Source of the DNA: JAZQNF01 sp045641505
GTDB taxonomy: Bacteria > Bacillota > Clostridia > Lachnospirales > Bianqueaceae
NCBI GenBank assembly: GCA_045641505.1
Contig: JAZUHB010000079.1
Location: forward strand, 1-8,033
Direction: 5' to 3'
DNA length: 8,033 nucleotides
The notes below the pieces were generated by a model. That model did no database searches. It saw nothing but the letters and a program-made list of their open reading frames with translations, and had not been told where the DNA came from. The number at the start of each line of letters is the position of its first letter. The stretch's first letter is position 1. A program made the translations under genes and the position numbers. Positions 1 through 6,880 of the stretch are shown piece by piece.

Positions 1-2
1 CC

Positions 3-2069
3 TATGTCACCAAGGGCTTCAAGATGGTTCAGGATGTTAAGCCCGGCGGCGTGTTCATGATCAACTGCCAGTGGTCCGCTGAGGAACTGGCTCACCATCT
101 GAACGCCGAAGCCAAGCGCTACATCGCCAAGAACAACATCCAGCTCTACACCATCAACGCCATCGACCTGGCCGCCTCCATCGGCATGGGCAAGCGTACC
201 AACACCACCCTGCAGTCCGCGTTCTTCGCGCTGGCCAAGGTCATGCCCATCGAAGAGGCCGTCCAGCACATGAAGGACGCCGCCACCAAGTCCTACCTGA
301 AGAAGGGCCAGGACGTGGTCGACATGAACCACAAGGCCATCGACCTGGGTGTCAACGCCTACGTCAAGATCGACGTGCCCGCTGACTGGGCCAACGCCGT
401 GGACGCCCCCAAGGCTGCCACCGAGAACGGTCCCGCGAAGCTGGTCAAGCAGGTCGACGAGATCATGAAGCCCGTCGGCGACATGAACGGCGACAGCCTG
501 CCCGTCTCCGTCTTCACCGAGCACGCGGACGGCACCTTCGAGCAGGGCGCTTCCGCGTACGAGAAGCGCGGCGTGGCCGTCTCCGTCCCCGAGTGGAACG
601 CCGAGACCTGCGCGGAGTGCAACAAGTGCGCTTTCGTCTGCCCCCATGCCACCATCCGTCCCTTCGCCCTTACTGACGAAGAGCTGGCCGCTGCGCCCGC
701 CGGTACCAAGACCGCGGCCCGCAAGGTCATGCGCACCAACTACAGCTACACCCTGGCCGTGTCTCCTCTGGACTGCATGGGCTGCGGCGTCTGCATCGGC
801 GTCTGCCCCACCAATTCTCTGAAGATGGTCAGCCGCGAGTCTCAGGAAGACCAGCAGGCCGTGTTCGATTACTGCGTGGCCAAGGTCACCGAGAAGCCCG
901 AAGTGGCCACCACCGCCACCGCGCTGAACAGCCAGTTCCGCAAGCCTCTGCTCGAGTCCTCCGGCTCCTGCGCCGGCTGTGCCGAGACCTCCTATGCCCG
1001 CCTGATCACTCAGCTGTTCGGCGACCGCATGTACATCTCCAACGCGACCGGCTGCTCCTCCATCTGGGGCGGTCCCGCCGCTACCTCTCCCTATACCACC
1101 AACGCCGAGGGCCACGGCCCCGCCTGGGCGAACTCCTTGTTCGAGGATAACGCCGAGCACGGTCTTGGTATGTACTACGGCCAGAAGGCCATCCGCGAGC
1201 GCCTGAAGGGCATCGTCGAGGAGATCGCCGCCAAGGAAGAGGCTCCCGAGGACATCAAGGCCGCGGCTGCCGAGTACCTGGCCACCTACGAGGACGGCGA
1301 GAAGAACGGCGTTGCCGTCAAGAAGCTGGTCGCTGCCCTCGAGGCCTGCGGCTGCGATTGCGAGAACCGTAAGACCCTGCTTGCCAACAAGGAATACCTT
1401 GCCAAGAAGAGCGTCTGGATCTTCGGCGGCGGCGGCTGGGCCTACGACATCGGCTTCGGCGGTCTGGACCACGTCCTGGCCTCCGGCAACGACGTCAACG
1501 TCATGGTCTTCGATACCGAGGTTTACTCCAACACCGGCGGTCAGGCCTCCAAGGCCTCCCAGATCGGTCAGGTCGCTCAGTTCGCGGCTGCCGGCAAGGC
1601 CATCGCGAAGAAGAGCCTGGCTGAGATCGCCATGAGCTACGGCTACATCTACGTCGCGCAGATTGCGATGGGCGCCGACCAGAACCAGACCCTGAAGGCC
1701 ATCAAGGAAGCGGAAGCTTACCACGGTCCTTCCCTGATCATCGGCTACGCTCCCTGCGAGATGCACTCCATCAAGGGCGGCATGACCAACTGCCAGTCCG
1801 AGATGAAGAAGGCCGTCGACTGCGGCTACTGGAACATGTTCCGCTTCAACCCCGCGCTCAAGGCCGAGGGCAAGAACCCGCTGACCATCGATTCCAAGCC
1901 CGCCACCACCGACTACAAGGAGTTCATCCTGAACGAGGCCCGCTACAGCTCCCTGACCCGCTCCTTCCCCGAGCGCGCCGAGAAGCTCTTCAACCAGGCT
2001 GCCGAGCACGCCAAGGAATACCGCGCTCACCTGGAAGACCTGCAGGCGATGTACGCCCCCAAGGAATAA
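3..2069 (+). CDS. nifJ: Pyruvate:ferredoxin (flavodoxin) oxidoreductase, C-terminal part (5' end outside window)
   Basis: This enzyme oxidises pyruvate with CoA to acetyl-CoA and CO2 and reduces ferredoxin or flavodoxin in the cytoplasm, using thiamine diphosphate and three [4Fe-4S] clusters. The reading frame is open from base 3, so the ATG at 24 is internal. About 688 residues of a usual ~1,170 are visible. In order they are the end of the gamma-type domain, the EKR domain (Glu-Lys-Arg at 561-569), a two-cluster ferredoxin domain (CxxCxxCxxxCP from 609; CMGCGVCIGVCP from 774) and the thiamine-diphosphate domain. The proximal-cluster cysteines are visible in SCAGC (969), ATGC (1053) and YAPC (1755). 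The cofactor loop DTEVYSNTGGQ lies near 1512-1544. Oddity: the family motif GGDGW reads GGGGW at 1425-1439, losing the Mg-ligand Asp. There is no long C-terminal extension of the Desulfovibrio type. Strong C/G-ending codon bias suggests high expression. The identity is very secure; activity depends on the Gly substitution. Confidence 0.97.
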   Translation, partial: YVTKGFKMVQDVKPGGVFMINCQWSAEELAHHLNAEAKRYIAKNNIQLYTINAIDLAASIGMGKRTNTTLQSAFFALAKVMPIEEAVQHMKDAATKSYLKKGQDVVDMNHKAIDLGVNAYVKIDVPADWANAVDAPKAATENGPAKLVKQVDEIMKPVGDMNGDSLPVSVFTEHADGTFEQGASAYEKRGVAVSVPEWNAETCAECNKCAFVCPHATIRPFALTDEELAAAPAGTKTAARKVMRTNYSYTLAVSPLDCMGCGVCIGVCPTNSLKMVSRESQEDQQAVFDYCVAKVTEKPEVATTATALNSQFRKPLLESSGSCAGCAETSYARLITQLFGDRMYISNATGCSSIWGGPAATSPYTTNAEGHGPAWANSLFEDNAEHGLGMYYGQKAIRERLKGIVEEIAAKEEAPEDIKAAAAEYLATYEDGEKNGVAVKKLVAALEACGCDCENRKTLLANKEYLAKKSVWIFGGGGWAYDIGFGGLDHVLASGNDVNVMVFDTEVYSNTGGQASKASQIGQVAQFAAAGKAIAKKSLAEIAMSYGYIYVAQIAMGADQNQTLKAIKEAEAYHGPSLIIGYAPCEMHSIKGGMTNCQSEMKKAVDCGYWNMFRFNPALKAEGKNPLTIDSKPATTDYKEFILNEARYSSLTRSFPERAEKLFNQAAEHAKEYRAHLEDLQAMYAPKE

Positions 2070-2107
2070 GGCTTCGCGCCGGTTCCTGCCATTTGCTGTG
2101 AAACGAG

Positions 2108-2136
2108 AGAGCGCCGCGAAATGCGGCGCTCTTTTT
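2108..2136 (+). terminator. Intrinsic terminator of the pyruvate:ferredoxin oxidoreductase gene
   Basis: A perfect 10-bp stem (AGAGCGCCGC at 2108-2117 with GCGGCGCTCT at 2123-2132) encloses the loop GAAAT. The T-run TTTTT spans 2132-2136. It lies 38 bases after the nifJ stop codon and before the next promoter, so it separates the two transcription units. Confidence 0.93.
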
Positions 2137-2162
2137 GTCGGGCCTGCGCGGCGGCCCCCTTC

Positions 2163-2191
2163 TTGACGCCCGCCCGCCGAAAAGGTATACT
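2163..2191 (+). promoter_or_regulatory. SigA-type promoter of the methyltransferase-hslO operon
   Basis: TTGACG (2163-2168) and TATACT (2186-2191) are separated by exactly 17 bp, each one base from the vegetative consensus. The predicted transcript would start near 2198 and have about 78 bases of leader before the methyltransferase start codon. The position directly after a terminator and before two overlapping genes supports the call. Confidence 0.8.
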
Positions 2192-2224
2192 GTAATGTGA
2201 AATCATCGGGAGGAAACGGAGGTC

Positions 2225-2266
2225 ATGGCCTTCGACGAGCATCGCTGCGTCGGGCCGGACCGGTAA
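2225..2266 (+). other. Possible 13-codon leader ORF upstream of the methyltransferase
   Basis: An ATG at 2225 opens a 13-residue ORF (MAFDEHRCVGPDR) that ends at TAA 2264-2266, nine bases before the methyltransferase start and in the same frame. Two purine-rich Shine-Dalgarno-like sequences precede it (GGGAGG at 2208-2213, GGAGG at 2218-2222), but their spacings to this ATG (11 and 2 bases) are both poor. The stop codon abuts AAGGAAAG, the only visible ribosome binding site for the methyltransferase, so coupling between leader and gene is conceivable. It may equally be chance, or a relic of a longer N-terminus. Confidence 0.3.
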
Positions 2267-2275
2267 GGAAAGCCC

Positions 2276-3142
2276 ATGTACGAGCATTTTGCCGATATCT
2301 ATGACGAGTTCATGACGGAGGCCTCCTACGACCTCTGGGCGGACTACATCGAAGAGCTCTGGAAGCGCCACGGCGGCCTCGCGCGCGGCGGGCGGAAGCG
2401 CCGGCCGAAGCTGGTCCTCGACCTCGCGTGCGGGACGGGCAGTCTGACCGCCGAGCTCTGCCGCAAGGGCTACGAGATGATCGCGGTGGACGGCTCCGCC
2501 GAGATGCTGGAGCTCTGCCGTGAGAAGCTCTCCGCGGTCACCGCCGAGCCGCCCCTCTGCCTCCAGCAGGACATGCGCGAATTCGAGCTCTACGGCACCG
2601 TCGACAGCGTGCTCTGCACCTGCGACAGCCTGAACTATCTGCCGGACGAGGAGGACCTCTGCCGGGTCTTCCGGCTGGTGGAAAACTACCTCGAGCCGGG
2701 CGGCAGCTTCATCTTCGACCTGAACACGCGCTACAAGTTCGAGGAGGTGCTGGCGGACAACACCTTCGCCGAGACCTCCGACGACGCGGCGTTCATCTGG
2801 GAGAACTACTTCTACGAGGATGAGGGCATCAACGAGTATGCCGTCACCTTCTTCGAGCAGACGGAGGACGGCCGCTACGAGCGCCACGAGGAGACCCACT
2901 ACGAGCGGGTCTTCGGGACGGAGCGCGTGAAGGAGCTGCTCGCGCGGGCGGGCCTTCGCTGTGAGGCGGTCTACGACGCCTTCACCTTCGACGCGCCGCG
3001 GGCGGATTCCGAGCGGATCTGCTTCGTGGCCCGCGAATATCTCTACGATCAATTAGGAAAGAAGCGGGACCTCGGCGATGACACGGTCCCCGGGACGGAT
3101 CCCGGGAGCGCGGCCGGAACGGTCCCCGGAGCAGAACAATGA
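2276..3142 (+). CDS. Class I SAM-dependent methyltransferase
   Basis: This 288-residue protein has the Rossmann methyltransferase fold. The SAM-binding motif I, VLDLACGTGS, is at residues 47-56. The acidic residue ending strand 2 is Asp72 in AVDGS. An Asp at 99 (QQDM) fits the adenine-contacting motif, and EPGGSFIFDLN at 140-150 fits the post-III region. The N-terminus MYEHFADIYDEFM matches the usual opening of this family in Clostridia, which supports the start at 2276 with a modest AAGGA site upstream. The methyl acceptor cannot be told from sequence. The C-terminal ~18 residues are a degenerate four-residue repeat outside the fold. The stop overlaps the hslO start as ATGA, so the two are translationally coupled. 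From memory, a methyltransferase of this type next to hslO recurs in Clostridia, but no functional link is known to me. Confidence 0.9.
   Translation: MYEHFADIYDEFMTEASYDLWADYIEELWKRHGGLARGGRKRRPKLVLDLACGTGSLTAELCRKGYEMIAVDGSAEMLELCREKLSAVTAEPPLCLQQDMREFELYGTVDSVLCTCDSLNYLPDEEDLCRVFRLVENYLEPGGSFIFDLNTRYKFEEVLADNTFAETSDDAAFIWENYFYEDEGINEYAVTFFEQTEDGRYERHEETHYERVFGTERVKELLARAGLRCEAVYDAFTFDAPRADSERICFVAREYLYDQLGKKRDLGDDTVPGTDPGSAAGTVPGAEQ
3083..3130 (+). repeat. Degenerate 12-bp tandem repeat, four units, in the methyltransferase 3' end
   Basis: Units start at 3083, 3095, 3107 and 3119. Units 1, 2 and 4 follow ACGGTCCCCGGG closely (ACGGATCCCGGG, ACGGTCCCCGGA); unit 3 is diverged. They encode TVPG, TDPG, SAAG and TVPG. 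The last unit supplies most of the GGAG Shine-Dalgarno (3128-3131) for hslO. Two CCCGGG palindromes (3089-3094 and 3101-3106) can also pair with a six-base loop. Confidence 0.7.
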
Positions 3143-4038
3143 GTGATTATCTGGTGCACGGCACCGCCTACGGCGGTCAGATCCTGGCATTCGCCTGCGA
3201 GACCACGGAGCTCGTGGAGGACGCGCGGCTCCGGCACGGCCTCTCTCCCGTGGCGACGGCGGCCCTCGGCCGCGCCCTCTCCGCCGCGGCGATGATGGGC
3301 TCCCAGCTGAAGAGCGAGGAGGAGACCATCACCCTGCACATCGAGGGCAACGGTCCCCTGGGCAAGACCGTGGCGGTCGCGGACGGCGCGGGCCGGCTCC
3401 GCGGCTACTGCAACAACCCCGACGTCCGCATCCCGCTGAAGGCGAACGGCCACCTCGACGTGGCAGGCGGCGTCGGCGTGGGCGTCCTCACGATCACGAA
3501 GGACCTGGGCCTCAAGGAGCCCTACACCGGCTCTTCCCACCTGGTCTCCAGCGAGATCGCCGAGGACCTGGCCTACTATTTCACCGTCTCCGAGCAGATC
3601 CCCTCGGCCGTTTCGCTGGGCGTCATGGTGAACCGCGACGAGAGCGTCTGGGCGGCCGGCGGCTTCATCCTGCAGCTCCTGCCCGGCGCGGACGACGACA
3701 CCGCCGACAAGCTCCAGCAGCGCGTCGAGGCCTTCCCGCCGGTCAGCAAATACCTGGCGATGGGCAAGACCCCCGAGGACATGCTGCACGATCTCCTGGG
3801 CGACATGGGCTTCGTCCCGATGGAGCGCCGCGACCTGGCCTTCCGCTGCAACTGCAGCCGCGACAAGGTCTCCGCCGCCCTGCTTTCCGTCGGCCTGGCC
3901 GACCTTCAGGAGCTCTGCGACGCGGGCGAGCCCGTCGAGATGGGCTGCCACTACTGCGGCGAGAAGTACGTGTTCACCGTGGACGAGATCCGCGAGCTGA
4001 TGGAGCACGCGCAGGAGAAGGGAGATATGGAAGAGTAA
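3139..4038 (+). CDS. hslO: Redox-regulated chaperone Hsp33 (HslO)
   Basis: Hsp33 is a cytoplasmic ATP-independent holdase activated by oxidative unfolding, when four zinc-bound cysteines form disulfides. This 299-residue protein is the usual length. It begins MSDYLVHGTAYGG, carries the N-terminal holdase core with the GPLGKTVAVADG and GRLRGYCNNP segments, and ends in the zinc switch: CNC at residues 237-239 (FRCNCSRDKV) and CHYC at 270-273. All four ligands are present. The start overlaps the methyltransferase stop as ATGA. GGAG at 3128-3131, seven bases upstream, is a good ribosome binding site. Both genes should share the promoter at 2163-2191. In an anaerobe the product would be expected to act during oxygen or hypochlorous-acid exposure. 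Identity is very secure. Confidence 0.97.
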   Translation: MSDYLVHGTAYGGQILAFACETTELVEDARLRHGLSPVATAALGRALSAAAMMGSQLKSEEETITLHIEGNGPLGKTVAVADGAGRLRGYCNNPDVRIPLKANGHLDVAGGVGVGVLTITKDLGLKEPYTGSSHLVSSEIAEDLAYYFTVSEQIPSAVSLGVMVNRDESVWAAGGFILQLLPGADDDTADKLQQRVEAFPPVSKYLAMGKTPEDMLHDLLGDMGFVPMERRDLAFRCNCSRDKVSAALLSVGLADLQELCDAGEPVEMGCHYCGEKYVFTVDEIRELMEHAQEKGDMEE

Positions 4039-4041
4039 TAC

Positions 4042-4075
4042 AAAAAGCCTTGACCGAATTCGGCCAAGGCTTTTT
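4042..4075. terminator. Bidirectional intrinsic terminator between hslO and the convergent cassette
   Basis: AAAAAGCCTTG (4042-4052) pairs perfectly with CAAGGCTTTTT (4065-4075). After one A-C mismatch, CCG/CGG adds three pairs around an AATT loop. The A-run on one side and the T-run on the other give a U-tract in both directions. It sits 3 bases after the hslO stop and 16 bases beyond the stop of the minus-strand gene at 4092, so it can end both transcripts. Confidence 0.93.
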
Positions 4076-4091
4076 ATCTGGGAGGAAAGTG

Positions 4092-6236
4092 CTATTTCTG
4101 AGAAGAAAGTCTGTTTTTTCGTTTGAAGATTTTTCCAAGGAATGTTTTCTTTATCCAAGGATTATCTATGTTCAGCCATTCGAAAAAAGGGTTGGCGCGA
4201 AGAATCACATAGGATCCGGATTCTTCGACTAAGATATCCTGGCGCAGATAGTTCATATAGACCTCGGCATCCTTATCGAACTTTGCAGTTGCAACCACCT
4301 TCTTCAACTGTATTGTCAGTTGAGCGTCTTGAGCGTTTACGGCCGGCTTGAAATCAAAGTTGCTTTGCTCTTGTTCAAAGAGAGTTTTCCACATTCGTAT
4401 TCCCCGTTCGTCGTAATCGTTGAACTGTGTTCTGGGGAAATAGGGAGGGATTTCTACGCCGGCAATGGTGAAATACTCTTGGAAAGCTTCTCGAGCACAA
4501 TAGAGATAATCTGCAGTGTTTTCACCAAAAAGCGTATCCCCTTTGCGAAGCCGTTCTGACATTCTGAAGCAAAAATCGCGGAACAAGAGATTTGAGGCCT
4601 CTTGCATTACGTCTCCATAGTATTTTTCGCATTCACTCTTTTTTGTTTCGTCAAAACAAGAATCGACCGCGAGAAAATAGATTCTCCTTTCAACTTGGCT
4701 GGGCATGGAAATATCTTTGAGATTGGTCGTGCAAATCATCACGGGATGCTTTCCGGATAGAGAATTTGACAAGCTTTTTACGCGCTCTTCGCCTTTTTTG
4801 CCGTTAAAAAAAGCTGATTCAACCTCATCAATTAGTAGAGGATACGTGTTATCGGTAGCGAATAATTTATCAATGGTGTTTTGATTTTTCACATCTTTAT
4901 ATGCGATGTAATGCTTGTCATTTGATAAAACTCGGCCACTTAGGATTCGATCAATGTAGGCCAACAGATAGGACTTTCCGGATCTTCCTCGTCCACCGAT
5001 AACTAAGAAAATCGGGATATCAATTTTGTTGCCAGAAGTTTCATCGCGTAACTTGAAGATATATGCGGCAAGGAAGGCGTAAAGGATTGCTTCAAAGATT
5101 CTCGATAGGTTGGTTTTGCATATGTCGGAAGAAGACACAAAACGGCTATATGCATCAACGAATTTTAAAATGTTGAATACGGATTGAGTGATTTCTTCGG
5201 TTGTTGCCTGCTTGCCATATTCTTCTGGCTGACGTTTTGCTGTTTCGTCTTTTGAATTTGTGAATATACGATAGTGTTTTTTATCGTAATCGCTGTACGC
5301 TAACGAGAAACGGTCTATGAGAGTCTCTGACGCATTTGTTTTATACAAGAGGTCTTGAATTTTTGGTTTTATGGCCGCTATTTCTGCGGGAGATTTCATG
5401 ACCATCGCATCGGAATCGCGTTTCGGCTTTTTGGTTACCGTGCTGATGATTTGAAGAGCAATTTGGCTGTCTGCTGCATTGGCTTTTTGTATATTCTGGT
5501 CCTCCTGACATTCCTGAAGGAATTCATCGGAGATCAAAGAGGTTATTTTGCTTTCTTTGATTGCGTTTATTATGGAATCAACTTTTTCCTCGGGTGTGTA
5601 CTCGTCAATGGAGAAAACCTTTCCTGCCTTGTAGTTTTCAATTACCTGACGAGGAACATAATCTTCGGTGTGCTGGTATAAATTCTCAAACCGTTTCAAG
5701 TATATTTCATAAATTGGATCATTATCGAAAACAATGATGTCTTCATATTGGGATACTCTATTGCTGAAAGCGCTGTATGTCAAATTGGCTGACCCAAAGA
5801 TGACTCGATTTGAACCGGTGACGGAATTCGACAAAAGATAAAACTTGGAATGAATGATTGAATTTGTTATAGCGTAGCGAACGATAATTTCCGAATTGAC
5901 TAGACGAATCTTTTCTGTATCTTTTAGGGAGTCAAAGAATCGTTCTCCCTCGTTTTTTGTGATACGCTTTATGTTTTCCATAAAAGCTTGACGGGGTGTC
6001 TCCTTTTCAATTCCGATAATTATCTGGACATTTCGGAATCCGGAGGTTGCTTTTGTAAAAAAAGAGCCGGATGATACATAGGTCACACAATACAGAGTAT
6101 CAAACTGGTGTGCGTCAAACAGATCTTCCCAGTGAAGATCCTGGCATTTTCCGTTTTTGACTACGCAACACGCATTTCCTATTGGGTCTTTTTCGTCATG
6201 CTCTTCGTACCAGTCTATATTGATTTGCTCGCTCAT
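4092..6236 (-). CDS. PLD-like (HKD) nuclease domain fused to a P-loop ATPase; putative defence effector
   Basis: I do not recognise a named family for this 714-residue protein. An N-terminal phospholipase D-like domain (about residues 40-200) has one HKD motif: His129, Lys131, then GSAN at 148-151; the usual Asp is Ser136. Single-motif members such as Nuc and BfiI act as dimers and cut DNA. Residues ~203-350 are a charged linker. The ATPase (about 375-530) has Walker A GGRGRSGKS (414-422), Walker B LLIDE (467-471), an Asn after CTT (505) like SF3 motif C or AAA+ sensor 1, and VERR (515-518) with possible arginine fingers. The C-terminus is basic. No signal peptide is seen. GGAG seven bases before the ATG supports the start. 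It follows the regulator gene by 14 bases, so it is probably last in that operon. A DNA-targeting conflict role is inferred; a replication or plasmid-type helicase-nuclease is the alternative. Confidence 0.85.
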   Translation of the reverse strand: MSEQINIDWYEEHDEKDPIGNACCVVKNGKCQDLHWEDLFDAHQFDTLYCVTYVSSGSFFTKATSGFRNVQIIIGIEKETPRQAFMENIKRITKNEGERFFDSLKDTEKIRLVNSEIIVRYAITNSIIHSKFYLLSNSVTGSNRVIFGSANLTYSAFSNRVSQYEDIIVFDNDPIYEIYLKRFENLYQHTEDYVPRQVIENYKAGKVFSIDEYTPEEKVDSIINAIKESKITSLISDEFLQECQEDQNIQKANAADSQIALQIISTVTKKPKRDSDAMVMKSPAEIAAIKPKIQDLLYKTNASETLIDRFSLAYSDYDKKHYRIFTNSKDETAKRQPEEYGKQATTEEITQSVFNILKFVDAYSRFVSSSDICKTNLSRIFEAILYAFLAAYIFKLRDETSGNKIDIPIFLVIGGRGRSGKSYLLAYIDRILSGRVLSNDKHYIAYKDVKNQNTIDKLFATDNTYPLLIDEVESAFFNGKKGEERVKSLSNSLSGKHPVMICTTNLKDISMPSQVERRIYFLAVDSCFDETKKSECEKYYGDVMQEASNLLFRDFCFRMSERLRKGDTLFGENTADYLYCAREAFQEYFTIAGVEIPPYFPRTQFNDYDERGIRMWKTLFEQEQSNFDFKPAVNAQDAQLTIQLKKVVATAKFDKDAEVYMNYLRQDILVEESGSYVILRANPFFEWLNIDNPWIKKTFLGKIFKRKNRLSSQK

Positions 6237-6250
6237 ACTCTATCTCCGTA

Positions 6251-6472
6251 TTAGTTTTCTTCTATTTCCAAGAAGAATAGATCTTCGAATTTACATTCCA
6301 ATGCAACACATAGTAATGCGGCCAGATATGCCGTCGGACAGAATACCCCGGTTTCGATGGAGCTAATCGTGTTTCGAGAAGTGCCTACCTTGTCAGCAAG
6401 CTCCGTTTGGGAGAGTTTGGCTTTCGTTCGGTATTCTTTCAAATTGTTTTTCAGGTGCAAATGCGACTTCAT
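6251..6472 (-). CDS. Small XRE/Cro-type helix-turn-helix regulator (YozG-like)
   Basis: This 73-residue cytoplasmic DNA-binding protein is almost entirely one HTH_3 domain. The core runs from LKEYRTKAKLSQTELADKVG (residues 11-30) through TSRNTISSIETG (31-42), where the recognition helix lies, to FEDLFFLE at 62-69, a typical ending of the YozG-like group. The frame is open up to 6652, but the long form would begin with unrelated sequence overlapping the upstream gene. The ATG at 6470-6472 gives the normal family length and overlaps the stop of the upstream membrane-protein gene as ATGA; GGAGG lies ten bases before it. It probably autoregulates the operon, and the dyad between the divergent promoters is a candidate target. 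Its role towards the PLD-ATPase is inference. Confidence 0.92.
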   Translation of the reverse strand: MKSHLHLKNNLKEYRTKAKLSQTELADKVGTSRNTISSIETGVFCPTAYLAALLCVALECKFEDLFFLEIEEN

Positions 6473-6792
6473 TTTGAAAAGACCTCCGCGAAGAACAATA
6501 GCAAGGAGAAGACGCCGAGCAAAGCGGCGATAATTCCTGCTACGAGGCGAAAAGGCTTCCTGAGTTTTGCTCCATCCATAATCAACTGGATGGCCGAGAT
6601 AAGAAAAGCGATAAACGCAAATCCGAACTCTAGTTGCCTTTGAGAAAACCACTTTACCAAGAATAGAGCGATAGCGGCAATTCCTGCAATATTTGCTGCT
6701 TTGTTGTCTCCGTGCAACAGAACATCGCGGTCATATTCGGCATGCCCTTTTTCGTTTCTTGCTGCTTGCAATATTTCTTCGTTATTACTCAT
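6469..6792 (-). CDS. Small three-helix membrane protein paired with an XRE regulator (DUF6442-like)
   Basis: This 107-residue protein has a charged, cytoplasm-like N-terminus (MSNNEEILQAARNEKGHAEY) and three hydrophobic segments at about residues 33-49, 54-72 and 81-103. It has no signal peptide and no catalytic motif. AGGAGG at 6797-6802, five bases before the ATG, is a near-ideal ribosome binding site. The N-terminal NNEEIL..AR.EK..AE.DR pattern and topology resemble, from memory, the DUF6442-type membrane proteins that recur beside YozG-like regulators in Firmicutes; that assignment is moderate. It is the first gene of the minus-strand operon, and its stop overlaps the regulator start by ATGA. 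It could sense membrane state and control the regulator, or anchor or restrain the effector. Neither can be read from sequence. Confidence 0.85.
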   Translation of the reverse strand: MSNNEEILQAARNEKGHAEYDRDVLLHGDNKAANIAGIAAIALFLVKWFSQRQLEFGFAFIAFLISAIQLIMDGAKLRKPFRLVAGIIAALLGVFSLLLFFAEVFSK

Positions 6793-6825
6793 TTGAGCCT
6801 CCTGCCAAGTTTTCTTTTCATTTTC

Positions 6826-6854
6826 ATATTACATCTGCAAAGTTTTATTGTCAA
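6826..6854 (-). promoter_or_regulatory. Near-consensus SigA promoter of the minus-strand three-gene cassette
   Basis: Read on the minus strand, TTGACA (6854-6849) is a perfect -35 box. TAATAT (6831-6826) is a good -10 box, and the spacer is exactly 17 bp. Transcription would begin near 6819, about 27 bases before the first start codon, leaving room for the AGGAGG site. Such strength suggests the cassette is kept down by a repressor unless it is constitutively expressed. Confidence 0.85.
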
Positions 6855-6856
6855 TA

Positions 6857-6874
6857 CCGATTTTGCTAATTCGG
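6857..6874. promoter_or_regulatory. Candidate operator: 18-bp imperfect dyad between divergent -35 boxes
   Basis: CCGATTTTG and CTAATTCGG are inverted copies matching at 7 of 9 positions around a G|C centre at 6865/6866. The site lies between the two outward-facing -35 boxes (6849-6854 and 6881-6886), where a bound XRE dimer could affect both promoters. A dyad this size fits Cro/CI-type operators. It is one unreplicated site found by eye. Confidence 0.4.
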
Positions 6875-6880
6875 GGAATG

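Noticed and set aside
2027..3052. 341-residue minus-strand ORF across the methyltransferase
   Set aside because: It is the antisense shadow of a GC-rich codon-biased gene, is low-complexity in Val/Leu/Ala/Glu, and spans a terminator and a promoter.
3049..4158. 369-residue minus-strand ORF antisense to hslO
   Set aside because: It has shadow composition (His/Ala/Val/Gly-rich) with no domain, and runs through the bidirectional terminator.
4050..4559. Several short plus-strand ORFs over the 3' end of the PLD-ATPase gene
   Set aside because: They lack ribosome binding sites, one starts inside the terminator hairpin, and they lie opposite a long ORF with clear motifs.
6473..6652. N-terminally extended 133-residue form of the XRE regulator starting at 6652
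   Set aside because: The extra 60 residues overlap the membrane-protein gene in another frame and do not resemble the family. The ATG at 6472 has an SD and an ATGA overlap.
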